DNA of 64,000 nucleotides from Streptomyces sp. Ag109_O5-10 (GCF_900105755.1 NZ_FNTQ01000001.1:7936001-8000000), one strand, 5' to 3'. Counted from the first letter of the stretch, positions 52,192 to 61,104 are shown. The notes: generated by a model from the letters alone, not told the origin. A program made the numbers and translations.

Positions 52192-55182
52192 ATGAGGCTC
52201 CACCGGCTCGACATCACCGCCTTCGGACCGTTCGGCGGGTCCCAGAGCGTCGACTTCGACGCGCTCTCCACCGCCGGGCTCTTCCTCCTGCACGGCCCGA
52301 CCGGCGCCGGGAAGACCTCCGTCCTGGACGCCGTCTGCTACGCCCTCTACGGCACTGTCCCCGGCGCCCGCCAGAGCGGCCAGGGCCTCACCCTGCGCAG
52401 CGACCACGCCGACCCCGCCACCCGCACCGAGGTCCGTCTCGAACTCACCGTCGCCGGACGCCGGTTGGAGATCACCCGGCAGCCGCCCTGGGAGCGCCCC
52501 AAGAAACGCGGCGCGGGCACCACCCTGGACAAGGCCCAGACCTGGCTGCGCGAGTACGACACGACCACCCGCGCCTGGAAGGACCTCAGCCGCTCCCACC
52601 AGGAGGTCGGCGAGGAGATCACCCAGCTGCTCGGCATGAGCCGCGAGCAGTTCTGCCAGGTCGTCCTGTTGCCCCAGGGCGACTTCGCCCGCTTCCTGCG
52701 CGCCGACGCGGGCGCCCGCGGCCAGCTGCTCGGCCGGCTCTTCGACACCCAGCGTTTCGCCGACGTCGAGAAGCGCCTCGCCGAACGCCGGAAGACGACC
52801 GAGGCCAGGGTCCGGGACGGCGACTCCGCGCTGCTGGCCGACGCGCACCGCATGCAGCAGGAGGCCGGCGACGCGATGGAGCTGCCGGAGCTGGCCCCGG
52901 GCGAGCCCGGCCTTGCCGCGGCCGTCCTGGCCGCCGCGGCCGTGGCCCGCAGCACCGCGCGGGAGCGCCTCGCCGTCGCCCACTGCCGGCTCACCGCCGC
53001 CGAGTCCGCCCAGTTCGCCGCCGACCGCGCCCTTGCCGAGGCCCGCGAACTGGCCCGACTGCAGACCCGGTTCGCAGAGGCCCGGCAGCGGGCCGTACGG
53101 CTGGAGGAGCGGGCGGGAGACCACCGGGCGGCGCAGGCGCGGATGGAGCGGGCCCGGAAGGCGGAAGCGGTGGCGCCGGCGCTGGAGCTGCGGGAGGCCG
53201 CCGAGGAGGAGCACCGAAGAGCTTCCGGCGCCGAGGCGCGCGCACGGGCGCTGCTGCCGGAGAGCTTCGCCGAAGCCGGTGCGGCGGGGCTCTCCGGCGC
53301 CGCCCGCCGGGCCGCGGAGGAGCTGGGCGGGCTGGAGTCCGCGCGCCGGGCCGAGCGACGGCTCGCCGAGGCCGCCGACGAACGGGACCGGCTCGACCGG
53401 CAGGAGCGGGACGACGAGGACACGCTGCGCGAGGCCGCGGGCTGGCTCGCCGGCTGGGACGCCCGGCGCGCGGAACTCCAGGCCCGGGTCGACGCCGCCC
53501 AGGAGGCCGCGACCCGCGCCGAGCAGCTCGCCGTACAGCGCGACCCCGCCCGGCGGCGGCTGGTGGCGGCGCGGCTCCGGGACGAGCTGGGCCGGGACAC
53601 CGACGAGGCCCAGCGCACCGCCCTCGCCTCCGCGCAGCGTGCCGTCGACGCGCGGACGCACTGGCTCGACCTCAAGGAACAGCGGCTGAACGGCATCGCC
53701 GCCGAGCTCGCCGCCGAGCTGACCGAGGGAGAGCCGTGCGCGGTCTGCGGAGCAACCGAACACCCGGCTCCGGCGGAGAAGTTCGCGGGTCACGTCGACC
53801 GCGAGGCCGAGGAACGCGCGCTCGCCGCCGTGCAGCGCGCCGACGAAGAGCGCGCCCGGGACGAACGGCGGCTCGCCACCGCACGCGAGGCGCTCGCCGC
53901 CGCCACCGCCGAGGCGGGCGACATCCCGACCGAGCGGCTTGCCTCCCAGGCCGAGGAGTTGGAACAGGAGTACACGCAGGCCCGGCGGGCCGGGTCCGTC
54001 CTGCACGCGGCGCACGAGGAGCTGCGGCTGGCCGAGCAGGAACGCGAGCGCCGACTGGCCGACCGGCAGCAGGCCGAGCTCCGGGCCGCCGCACGGCTTA
54101 CCCGCCGCGAGGGACTCGACGCGGAACTCGCGGCCCTCGAAGAGGAGTTGACCCAGGCCCGGGGGAGTGCCGGCAGCGTGTCCGCGCGGGCCGCGCAGCT
54201 GGAGCGGCAGGTGGCACTGCTCACCGACGCCGCCGACATCGCGCGCGCCGCGGAGGACACCGCCCGGCACCTGAAGGACACCGACGCCCGGCTCGCCGAC
54301 GCCGCCTACCGGGCCGGCTTCGACACCCCGCAGGCAGCGGCCGCCGCCCTCCTCGACGACACCGCCCACCGCGAACTCCAACGGCGCCTGGACCAGTGGC
54401 AGTCCGAGGAGGCCGCGGTGCGTGCGGTCCTCGCGGAGGCCGACACCGCGGCCGCCGCCCAGCGGCCGCCCGCCGACCTCGGCACGGCGGAGCGCACCGC
54501 CGCCCTGGCCGCCCAGCGCCTGCGCGACGCCGCCTCCGCCCGCGACCGGGCCGCCCGCAGCTGCGCCGAACTCGACACGCTCTCGGCCCGCGCCACCGCG
54601 GGCGTACGGCAACTGGCGCCGCTGCGCGAGGAGTACGACCGGGTCGCCCGCCTGGCCGGCCTCACCGCGGGCACCTCCGCCGACAACGAGCGAAAGATGC
54701 GCCTGGAGTCGTACGTCCTCGCCGCCCGCCTGGAACAGGTCGCCGCCGCCGCGACCGTACGCCTGCGGCGCATGTCGTCCGGGCGCTACACCCTGGTCCA
54801 CTCCGACGACCGCACCGGACGCGGACGCAGCGGCCTCGGACTGCACGTCGTCGACGCCTGGACCGGGCGCGAACGGGACACCGCCACCCTCTCCGGCGGC
54901 GAGACCTTCTTCGCGTCCCTCGCGCTCGCCCTCGGCCTCGCCGACGTCGTCACCGACGAAGCGGGCGGCGTCCGCCTCGACACCCTCTTCATCGACGAGG
55001 GCTTCGGCAGCCTGGACGACCAGACCCTGGACGAGGTCCTCGACGTCCTCGACTCCCTCCGGGAACGCGACCGCAGCGTCGGCATCGTCAGCCACGTCGC
55101 CGACCTGCGCCGCCGCATCCACGCCCAGCTGGAGGTCTCGAAGGGGAGAACGGGCTCGACCCTGCGGCAGCGCGGGGTCTGA
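52192..55182 (+). CDS. sbcC: Nuclease SbcCD subunit C (Rad50-like SMC ATPase)
   Basis: A 996-residue Rad50-type ATPase. Walker A GPTGAGKT spans residues 35-42. Two long Ala/Glu/Arg-rich coiled coils flank the zinc hook with Cys516 and Cys519 (CAVCG). The ABC signature LSGGE begins at residue 900 and Walker B is LFIDEGFGSLD. GAGGAGG lies about seven bases before the ATG. Length and order match actinobacterial SbcC. It acts with SbcD at DNA double-strand ends and hairpins. Confidence 0.96.
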   Translation: MRLHRLDITAFGPFGGSQSVDFDALSTAGLFLLHGPTGAGKTSVLDAVCYALYGTVPGARQSGQGLTLRSDHADPATRTEVRLELTVAGRRLEITRQPPWERPKKRGAGTTLDKAQTWLREYDTTTRAWKDLSRSHQEVGEEITQLLGMSREQFCQVVLLPQGDFARFLRADAGARGQLLGRLFDTQRFADVEKRLAERRKTTEARVRDGDSALLADAHRMQQEAGDAMELPELAPGEPGLAAAVLAAAAVARSTARERLAVAHCRLTAAESAQFAADRALAEARELARLQTRFAEARQRAVRLEERAGDHRAAQARMERARKAEAVAPALELREAAEEEHRRASGAEARARALLPESFAEAGAAGLSGAARRAAEELGGLESARRAERRLAEAADERDRLDRQERDDEDTLREAAGWLAGWDARRAELQARVDAAQEAATRAEQLAVQRDPARRRLVAARLRDELGRDTDEAQRTALASAQRAVDARTHWLDLKEQRLNGIAAELAAELTEGEPCAVCGATEHPAPAEKFAGHVDREAEERALAAVQRADEERARDERRLATAREALAAATAEAGDIPTERLASQAEELEQEYTQARRAGSVLHAAHEELRLAEQERERRLADRQQAELRAAARLTRREGLDAELAALEEELTQARGSAGSVSARAAQLERQVALLTDAADIARAAEDTARHLKDTDARLADAAYRAGFDTPQAAAAALLDDTAHRELQRRLDQWQSEEAAVRAVLAEADTAAAAQRPPADLGTAERTAALAAQRLRDAASARDRAARSCAELDTLSARATAGVRQLAPLREEYDRVARLAGLTAGTSADNERKMRLESYVLAARLEQVAAAATVRLRRMSSGRYTLVHSDDRTGRGRSGLGLHVVDAWTGRERDTATLSGGETFFASLALALGLADVVTDEAGGVRLDTLFIDEGFGSLDDQTLDEVLDVLDSLRERDRSVGIVSHVADLRRRIHAQLEVSKGRTGSTLRQRGV

Positions 55183-55224
55183 GGAGTGCCCCGCTGGGCG
55201 CGGTTCCTTCACCGTGGGCGGGCG

Positions 55225-55265
55225 GGGGCGGGGCGCGCAGTTCCCGCGCCGCTTGCGGGGGCAGT
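55225..55265 (-). repeat. Dispersed intergenic repeat, copy 6
   Basis: On the minus strand it reads GGCGCGGGAACTGCGCGCCCC, a palindromic short form of the dispersed element, in the gap between convergent sbcC and lrp genes. Confidence 0.5.
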
Positions 55266-55299
55266 TTTCCAGCCGACTTCACGCAAGGCGCCGACCGCC

Positions 55300-55372
55300 A
55301 GGGGAAGCGCCCCCGAAGAGGCGGGGGGAACGGGCGACCAGCCACGACGGAACCGCGGTCGACCGACGGCCT
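55300..55372 (+). repeat. Dispersed intergenic repeat, copy 7
   Basis: GGCGGGGGGAACGGGCGACC followed by AGCCACGACGG and a CCGCGGTCGACCGACGGC tail, close to copy 1. With copy 6 it forms a facing pair in the same gap. Confidence 0.6.
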
Positions 55373-55395
55373 GTCCCGGCACTCCCGCGGAACCC

Positions 55396-55842
55396 TCAGG
55401 TGCCGACGGCCCGGCGCGGCAGCGGCGACGAGTAGACGACGCTCGTCGTCACCGAGCCCAGTGCGCCGATGCGGCCGGAGACCTCCTCCAGGTGCCGCAT
55501 CGAACGGGCGGTGACCTTGATGACGAAGCAGTCGTCGCCCGTGACGTGGTGCGCCTCCAGGATCTCGGGGGTGGCGGCGACCAGGTCGTGGAAGGGCTTG
55601 TAGTTGCCGTTCGGGTAGCGCAGCCGGACGAAGGCGAGGATCGGCAGGCCGAGCCGCTCCGGGTCGACCACCGCCGCGTACCCCTGGATCACGCCGGCCT
55701 CCTCGAGCCGGCGCACCCGCTCGGTCACCGCGCTCGGGGACATCGCGACGGCCCGCGCCAGCTCGGCGAAGCTGGCCCGGCCCTCACGCTGCAGGACGTC
55801 GAGGATGCGCCGGTCGGTGGCGTCCGGGGAAAACTCGGTCAT
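55396..55842 (-). CDS. Lrp/AsnC-family regulator (1)
   Basis: A 148-residue Lrp/AsnC regulator. The N-terminal helix-turn-helix is RRILDVLQREGRASFAEL with AMSPSAVTERVRRLEEAG, followed by the RAM ligand-binding domain (LPILAFVRLRYP, HVTGDDCFVIKVTARSM). It is divergent from the rhodanese gene, which it may control. Ligand unknown, usually an amino acid. Confidence 0.93.
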   Translation of the reverse strand: MTEFSPDATDRRILDVLQREGRASFAELARAVAMSPSAVTERVRRLEEAGVIQGYAAVVDPERLGLPILAFVRLRYPNGNYKPFHDLVAATPEILEAHHVTGDDCFVIKVTARSMRHLEEVSGRIGALGSVTTSVVYSSPLPRRAVGT

Positions 55843-55980
55843 GGGGGATGGATAACAGGGAATCCCCGGCCGGACAAGGGCGGAGCCGGGGATCGCACCT
55901 TCAGGGCGCCCCGGCACCCTCGTAGATTTGCGGCCACGGAGAGATCCGCCGCACTGACGGCGGCCGGCGAAAGGCCCCAC

Positions 55981-56454
55981 ATGACCGGCACCACCCTCAA
56001 CCCCGTCCTGCGCGTCGCCCCCGCCGCGCCCGCCGAGGCCGCCGCCCACTTCCGGGCGAGCCTCGCCTGGCACGCCGACGTCTCCGACGTGGCCGCCGCC
56101 CTCGCCGCCGGCGGCGACCCCGGCTTCGTCGTCCTGGACTCCCGCTCCACCGAGTCCTGGGACCAGGGCCACATCCCGGGCGCCGTCCACCTGCCCACCG
56201 CGCTCATCCCCGACCAGGCGCCCCAACTCCTCGACAGGACCGTGCCCGTGGTGACGTACTGCTGGGGTCCCGGCTGCAACGGCGCCACTCGCGCCGCCCT
56301 CGCCCTGGCCGAACTCGGCTACCAGGTCAAGGAGATGCTCGGCGGGTTCGAGTACTGGGTGCGTGAAGGGTTCGAGTTCGAGACCTGGCAGGGCCGTGAG
56401 CGCCGCGCCCCCGACCCGCTGACCGCACCCGTCGCGGGCGACTGCGGTTGCTGA
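55981..56454 (+). CDS. Rhodanese-domain protein
   Basis: A 157-residue single rhodanese. FVVLDSRSTESWDQGHIPGA is the CH2A region; the active-site loop is CWGPGCNGATRAA, with the second Cys preceding the phosphate-like loop. GCGC near the end (AGDCGC) may bind metal. Possible sulfurtransferase. Divergent from an Lrp regulator. Confidence 0.9.
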   Translation: MTGTTLNPVLRVAPAAPAEAAAHFRASLAWHADVSDVAAALAAGGDPGFVVLDSRSTESWDQGHIPGAVHLPTALIPDQAPQLLDRTVPVVTYCWGPGCNGATRAALALAELGYQVKEMLGGFEYWVREGFEFETWQGRERRAPDPLTAPVAGDCGC

Positions 56455-56489
56455 TTCCCGGCGGCGAACCTGTGCCGTCGCTGTCCGTG

Positions 56490-56495
56490 TAGGTT
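56490..56495 (+). promoter_or_regulatory. -10 hexamer TAGGTT, leaderless-type
   Basis: TAGGTT ends six bases before the ATG at 56502; no ribosome-binding site is visible. Confidence 0.45.
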
Positions 56496-56501
56496 CACCC
56501 C

Positions 56502-57017
56502 ATGACTCGATATGGGGATCCAGGCGCGGTGGAGTGGGTGGAGTCGGGCGGCGGCCCACTGGTGGCGGTTCCGGAGACGGTCCTGCCGTTCTGGGCCGGC
56601 GCCGACAGCGAGGAGCTGGCCACCGACTACGACCGGGCCTGCGAGGTCGACGGCTACGTCGGACTGCTCCCGGTCGGGGACAGCACCGCCCTGGTCCTCG
56701 GCGACGAACCCGCCTCGACGTCCTTCCTGCCCGACCACGGCACCTTCGTACGGTGGTCCGCCGCCGACTCGGAGGAGGAACTTCTGGCCCAGGTGCCCGC
56801 CGCCCTCGACGGTGCCGCGTGGGAGAACGAGATCCGCTGGCAGGTCCCAGGCCCCGTCGTGCTGTTCGACTCCGCCTGGCCCGGTGGCGAGGCCGAGGGC
56901 GGTGACCATCTGCGGGTCCCGCTGGAACCCGGCACCTACGCGGTGCGCGCCGCCTACACCAGACCCGGCCCGGAAACCTGGCTGGGCCTGGTGCAGTTGC
57001 GCCGGCTCTCGTCCTGA
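56502..57017 (+). CDS. Imm21-family immunity protein (orphan)
   Basis: A 171-residue acidic protein matching the Imm21 pattern: VEWVESGGGPLVAVPE, then DYDRACEVDGYVGLLPVG, ALVLGDEPASTSFLP and a closing LRVPLEPGTYAVRAAY. Imm21 proteins are predicted to neutralise polymorphic toxins. No toxin, WXG100 or secretion gene adjoins, so this is either an orphan immunity gene or a protein put to another use. It is convergent with the P450 gene (7-base gap). Confidence 0.75.
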   Translation: MTRYGDPGAVEWVESGGGPLVAVPETVLPFWAGADSEELATDYDRACEVDGYVGLLPVGDSTALVLGDEPASTSFLPDHGTFVRWSAADSEEELLAQVPAALDGAAWENEIRWQVPGPVVLFDSAWPGGEAEGGDHLRVPLEPGTYAVRAAYTRPGPETWLGLVQLRRLSS

Positions 57018-57024
57018 GCGCCCG

Positions 57025-58254
57025 TCACTTGATGCCGTCGACGGCGATGTTGAGGTGCCGCGGCCCGCGCAGCACCGCGTTCGGGCGGTAGGGCGGCGGG
57101 TCCTCCACCAGGCGCGGGTTGGCGAGCCGGCGGGCCAGCTGCGACAGCGCGATCTGTGCCTCCAGGCGGGCCAGCGGGGCGCCGAAGCAGCTGTGGATGC
57201 CGCTGCCGAAGCCGAGGTGCTGGATGTCCTGGCGGTCCGGGTCGAACCGGTCGGGATCGGTGAACCGATGCGGGTCCCGGTTGCCGGCGGCAAGGACCAG
57301 CCAGATCCGCGACCCCTTGGGGATGGTCACCCCGTGCACCTCGAGGTCGGCGATGCAGGTGCGCTGCGGCAGCAACTGCACCGGCGGCTCGTAGCGCAGC
57401 AGCTCCTCCACGATCCGCACCGACAGCCCCGGATCGTTCCGCAGCCGCTCCAGGTACTGCGGGTACCGCAGCAGCGTCAGCATGCCGTTGGTGATGAGGT
57501 TGACCGTCGTCTCGTGGCCGGCGATCAGCAGCAGCACCGACGTGCTGAGCACCTCCATGGTCGTCATGGCGCCGTCCGGGCCGTGACTGTGCACCAGGTC
57601 GGACAACATGTCGTCGCGCGGCTCCTTGGTGCGCTGCTCCGCCAGTCCGTTCAGGTACATGCCGAGCTGCAGCCGGGCCTCCTGCGCGGTCTTCGCGGAT
57701 TCGTCGGCCGTGCGGCTGTCCGGGTCCAGACCGGCCACGATCGGGTCGACCCAGGCCCGGAACCGCGGCTCGTCCTCGCGCGGCACGCCGAGCAGCCGGC
57801 AGATCACGGTGACCGGGAACGGGTAGGCGACCTGGTCGACCAGGTCGAACTCCCGGGCGTCTCCGAGACCGTCGATCAGCTCGGTGACGATCTCCTCCAG
57901 CTGGCCCCGCATGTTGTCGATCCGGTGCGGCTGGTGGGGCGGCCCGAAGGAGCTGTTGGCGATCCGGCGCAGCCGGTCGTGCTCGGGCGGGTCGAGGCGG
58001 ATGAAGCTCGGCGGCAGCCCCGTGGCCTCCGGGCCGGACAGCTCGTCGTCCCTGCCCACGATCACGTTGGACTCGTCGGAGCTGATCCGCGGATCGTGGA
58101 GCAGGGCTTCGATGTCGTGGTAGGTGCTGATCACGTAGGGGCCGTCCTCCTCCTCGTGCAGCACCGGGGTCTTGCGGAGCTCCTCGTACAGCGGATACGG
58201 GTCGGCGCGGTTCGCGAAGTCGGTGATCTGGCGCAACATCGAGGTCTGCGTCAT
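57025..58254 (-). CDS. Cytochrome P450
   Basis: A 409-residue bacterial class I P450. The I-helix oxygen-binding motif AGHETT spans residues 245-250, the K-helix ExxR is Glu284-Arg287, and the heme loop FGSGIHSCFGAPLAR has ligand Cys356. It is soluble with no signal or anchor. It is last in a minus-strand unit after a ferredoxin and ferredoxin reductase, so electron supply is encoded alongside. The substrate is unknown and no biosynthetic genes adjoin. Confidence 0.95.
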   Translation of the reverse strand: MTQTSMLRQITDFANRADPYPLYEELRKTPVLHEEEDGPYVISTYHDIEALLHDPRISSDESNVIVGRDDELSGPEATGLPPSFIRLDPPEHDRLRRIANSSFGPPHQPHRIDNMRGQLEEIVTELIDGLGDAREFDLVDQVAYPFPVTVICRLLGVPREDEPRFRAWVDPIVAGLDPDSRTADESAKTAQEARLQLGMYLNGLAEQRTKEPRDDMLSDLVHSHGPDGAMTTMEVLSTSVLLLIAGHETTVNLITNGMLTLLRYPQYLERLRNDPGLSVRIVEELLRYEPPVQLLPQRTCIADLEVHGVTIPKGSRIWLVLAAGNRDPHRFTDPDRFDPDRQDIQHLGFGSGIHSCFGAPLARLEAQIALSQLARRLANPRLVEDPPPYRPNAVLRGPRHLNIAVDGIK

Positions 58255-58288
58255 GACAGTTCCTTGGAGCGTCGGGGCCGGGTCGCGG

Positions 58289-59683
58289 TCAGTGGCGGGC
58301 GGGGTGGAAGATCAGCTGCGTGTCGGTCGGCGAGTAGCCGCTGAGGGTCACCATGGGGGCGTGCGTCGGCAGGGCCGGGTCCGGGAAGTCGGCGTCCACC
58401 GGCACCCGTCCCTCGGGACGGCGGTCCACGGTCGGGAACTCCACCGGGAACGGCCCGGCCTTCTCGATCTGCCGCTGATAGAACTCCAGCCACCGCGCGT
58501 TGTCGAAGCTCACCGCGGCGATCGTCCGGCCCTGGTAGCCGTACACCCCGACGAACCGCCGCTCGGCCAGCGAACCCTGGGTGATCATGATCTGCTCACC
58601 CATCGGCGGCACCCCGACCGACTTGATGTTCACCCCGAACTGCGACGACCAGAACGCCGGCACCCACAGGTGCGGCCGCCGCTCGGCGCTCGGGCTGATC
58701 ATGTTGTGCGCGGCGGTCTCGGCCTGGGAGACCGCGTTGCCCCAGTGCTCCAGGGACAGGAACTGGTAGCCGAAGAGCGCGTGCGGGGACCGGGCGACGT
58801 CGCCGGCGACGAAGACGTCGTCGGTGACGATGCCCCGGAAGTCGAAGGCACGGCAGCCCGCGTCGCAGGCGATGCCCCGCGGCCCCGCGCCGAGCCCGGA
58901 TCCGGCCAGCCAGTCGGTGTTGCGGATGGCGCCGAGCGACACGATCACCACGTCCGCCTCGACGATGGACTCGTCGGACAGGTGGACCGCCCGCACCCGC
59001 CCGGCCGAGTCGCCCTCCAGCGCGGTGACCTGGACGCCGGTCCGCAGGTCCACGCCGTTCTCGCGGTGCAGCTCGGCCGCCACCGCGCCGATCACCCCGC
59101 CGAGGGCGCCCACCAGGGGCGCGCCCGCCCGTTCCGCGACGGTGACCGCGATGCCCTGCTCGCGGCAGGCCGAGGCGATCTCCGACCCGGTGAACCCGGC
59201 GCCGATCACGAACACCCGGCGCGGCCCGGCCTTCAGCCGCCGCAGCAGCGTCGCGGCGTCGTCCCGGGTGCGCAGCGTGAACACGCCCTCCAGACGGGCC
59301 TCGTCCTCCTTGGGCCAGGGCCGGGCCCGCACGCCGGTCGCGATCAGCAGCCGGTCGTACTCGACCTCGTCGCCGTCGGCCAGCCGGACCCGCTTGGCCT
59401 CGACGTCCAGGCCCGTCGCCGCCACGCCCAGCCGCCACTTCGCGTCGATCTCCCTGCGGTGCGGCAGCGCCGTGTGGTTCGGGACCGCCCTGCCGAGCAG
59501 CACCGCCTTGGACAGCGGCGGCCGGTCATAGGGCTCGTACGGCTCGTCACCGATCAGGGTGAGTTCCCCGGCGAACCCCTCGGCCCGCAGCGTCTCGGCG
59601 CCCCGCAGCCCGGCCAGCGAGGCACCCACGATCACGATCCGGCCCTCGCGGCGCAGCCAGTCGAGATAGTCAGTGGGCGGCAT
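58289..59683 (-). CDS. Ferredoxin reductase (FAD/NAD(P)-dependent)
   Basis: A 464-residue FAD/NAD-binding reductase of the rhodocoxin/putidaredoxin reductase class. FAD loop RIVIVGASLAGLRGAE is near residues 15-30, RPPLSKAVL follows, and the NAD(P) loop is VFVIGAGFTGSEIA. FVAGDVARSPHALFG is the second FAD contact. ATG 59683 is preceded by GAGGGG. Its start overlaps the ferredoxin stop region by 14 bases, and the P450 follows 34 bases after its stop, giving a NAD(P)H to reductase to ferredoxin to P450 chain. Confidence 0.92.
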   Translation of the reverse strand: MPPTDYLDWLRREGRIVIVGASLAGLRGAETLRAEGFAGELTLIGDEPYEPYDRPPLSKAVLLGRAVPNHTALPHRREIDAKWRLGVAATGLDVEAKRVRLADGDEVEYDRLLIATGVRARPWPKEDEARLEGVFTLRTRDDAATLLRRLKAGPRRVFVIGAGFTGSEIASACREQGIAVTVAERAGAPLVGALGGVIGAVAAELHRENGVDLRTGVQVTALEGDSAGRVRAVHLSDESIVEADVVIVSLGAIRNTDWLAGSGLGAGPRGIACDAGCRAFDFRGIVTDDVFVAGDVARSPHALFGYQFLSLEHWGNAVSQAETAAHNMISPSAERRPHLWVPAFWSSQFGVNIKSVGVPPMGEQIMITQGSLAERRFVGVYGYQGRTIAAVSFDNARWLEFYQRQIEKAGPFPVEFPTVDRRPEGRVPVDADFPDPALPTHAPMVTLSGYSPTDTQLIFHPARH

Positions 59684-59897
59684 CGGAGGCCCCTCCCGCG
59701 AATCCGTCCAGGCCGTCGGCGGTGATCGCCTGCACCGGGCAGGCGGCCACGGCACGCGCCACCCGCTCGCGGTGCTCCTGCTCGGCCTGCGGGTTGTAGA
59801 CGAGGGATTCCTCGCCGTGCATGGTGAAGACGTCCGGGGCGAGGAACGCGCACTGCGCGTATCCCTGACATCTGTTGAGGTCGACGACAAGACGCAT
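59670..59897 (-). CDS. [3Fe-4S]-type ferredoxin
   Basis: A 75-residue ferredoxin with only three cysteines, Cys10, Cys16 and Cys53, in the order C-x2-Y-x2-C and C-P. The missing second Cys (Tyr13 position) is typical of actinobacterial P450-linked [3Fe-4S] ferredoxins. ATG 59897 is preferred because GGAG is five bases upstream; a tandem ATG at 59900 is alternative. First gene of the P450 unit. Confidence 0.93.
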   Translation of the reverse strand: MRLVVDLNRCQGYAQCAFLAPDVFTMHGEESLVYNPQAEQEHRERVARAVAACPVQAITADGLDGFAGGASDAAH

Positions 59898-60045
59898 CAT
59901 GGCTCCGCCCTTCCGGTGGCCAGCTCCGGGTGCGTACCGCGGTCCGTCGTCCCAGTGCCGGACGGCGGAGGACTCCCCGCACGCCAGCATGGGAGCCCGG
60001 TCCCGCCGTCGCCCGCCGGAGCCCGCCGATCGGGTGAGCGGCGCG

Positions 60046-60717
60046 TCAGACCGCCGGGGCCGCCGCGGAGCGGCGGAAGCTCGCCACGACGATGTACACG
60101 CTGAGCAGCAGCGACCACGCCGGGAACACCAGCTCGGCCCACGGCACCGCGGACGACACGAACAGCAGGACGACGGTCGTGAGGAAGCCGACCAGCGTGA
60201 GCCAGCGCGGCAGGATGCGCAGGCGGTGCCCGATCACCGAGGTGGAGCACGTGAAGACGGCGGCCATCCGCATCGCGTACCCGGTCAACAGCGTGTACGC
60301 GAGGTGCTGGCCGAAGTCCCAGGTGGGCCGGGACGGCGAGGTGCCCGCGGGATGAGCGGTGTCGAGGACGGCCGAGGCCACCGCGGCGGCGGCGAAGATC
60401 ATGGCCGTGAAGACCAGGCCGCTGCCGAGGAACACGGTGGCGATGAAGCGGTCCTCGGCGTCGCCGACGTGCGAGCGGACGGCGCCGACGAACCACAGGA
60501 AGAAGATGCCGGCGAACGGCACCAGCAGGAGGGCCGTGCGGACGGCCTCGCGCCGGCCGGGATCCGGGTGCTGGACGGTGACCGCGTCGGCGCCCTGCGG
60601 GATGGCCAGCCGGATCAGCACCATGGCGGCGGCGAGCAGCAGGGCGAAGACGACCCCCGCCATGCCCGCGGCGCGCGGCGCCCGCAACGGCTCCCTCGGG
60701 TGCGTGGCGGTCTGCAT
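60046..60717 (-). CDS. Multi-pass membrane protein of unknown function
   Basis: A 223-residue protein with about six hydrophobic segments (MAGVVFALLLAAAMVLIRLAI; TALLLVPFAGIFFLWFVGAV; LGSGLVFTAMIFAAAAVASAVL; LAYTLLTGYAMRMAAVF; LTLVGFLTTVVLLFVSSAV; FPAWSLLLSVYIVV). No known motif is recognised. ATG 60717 (MQTATHPREP) is used. It lies upstream of the P450 unit on the same strand with a 148-base gap, so a shared role is not implied. Confidence 0.65.
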   Translation of the reverse strand: MQTATHPREPLRAPRAAGMAGVVFALLLAAAMVLIRLAIPQGADAVTVQHPDPGRREAVRTALLLVPFAGIFFLWFVGAVRSHVGDAEDRFIATVFLGSGLVFTAMIFAAAAVASAVLDTAHPAGTSPSRPTWDFGQHLAYTLLTGYAMRMAAVFTCSTSVIGHRLRILPRWLTLVGFLTTVVLLFVSSAVPWAELVFPAWSLLLSVYIVVASFRRSAAAPAV

Positions 60718-60885
60718 CCGCGGCTCGCTTCCTGTCTCCGGTGGCCCCCGGGACCAGCAAGCCCGCCGGCTCCGGCCGCCGCCACCGGAACACACCCGAA
60801 CGGCAGACCGCGCCGACCCGGTCGCGGCCGCCGTCGGACGCCCACCGGCAGTGGGCGCCCGCTCGGTGCCGGCTCGCTGTCGTCG

Positions 60886-61054
60886 CTAGTGCCGCAACAG
60901 GCAACGTTCGCCCCGTCACGACGCCCGGCACGCACTCTCGCCGCACCAGCCGAAAGCCCAAGTACATCCAGTACGAGGACTTCCGGCCGGCACGCCGAGA
61001 GCACGCACCGGACGCCGCTCCTTGACGGGCAAACGTTGCCTGCCGCGGCACTAG
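60886..61054 (+). mobile_element. MITE-like internally deleted IS (IS701-like ends)
   Basis: Imperfect terminal inverted repeats start TGCCGC at each end: 60890-60918 on the left and 61023-61050 on the right, sharing CAGGCAACGTT and GTCA. Each is flanked by CTAG (60886-60889, 61051-61054), consistent with a 4-base target duplication. IS701-family elements duplicate YTAR, which CTAG fits. A plus-strand frame ending at 61025, inside the right repeat, reads KYIQYEDFRPARRE near its end and looks like the last codons of a transposase. The whole element is about 161 bases, so it cannot move itself but could be mobilised in trans. Confidence 0.7.
60935..61025 (+). pseudogene. Transposase C-terminal remnant
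   Basis: About thirty codons ending ...KYIQYEDFRPARREHAPD-AAP with the stop (TGA, 61023-61025) at the inner edge of the right terminal repeat, where IS transposase genes commonly end. No start, no catalytic residues. The left boundary is arbitrary. Confidence 0.45.
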
Positions 61055-61104
61055 TCGCCGGCGCTCGTCGCCGTCGCTCGGTCAGGCGCGGGCGGCCCGT
61101 ACCG

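Larger units (their letters stand above)
60718..61104. other. Intergenic region containing a MITE-like element
   Basis: About 390 bases between two minus-strand genes. Bases 60718-60885 show nothing recognisable; 60886-61054 is the inverted-repeat element described separately; 61055-61104 is the 3' flank of the DUF885 gene. Confidence 0.7.
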
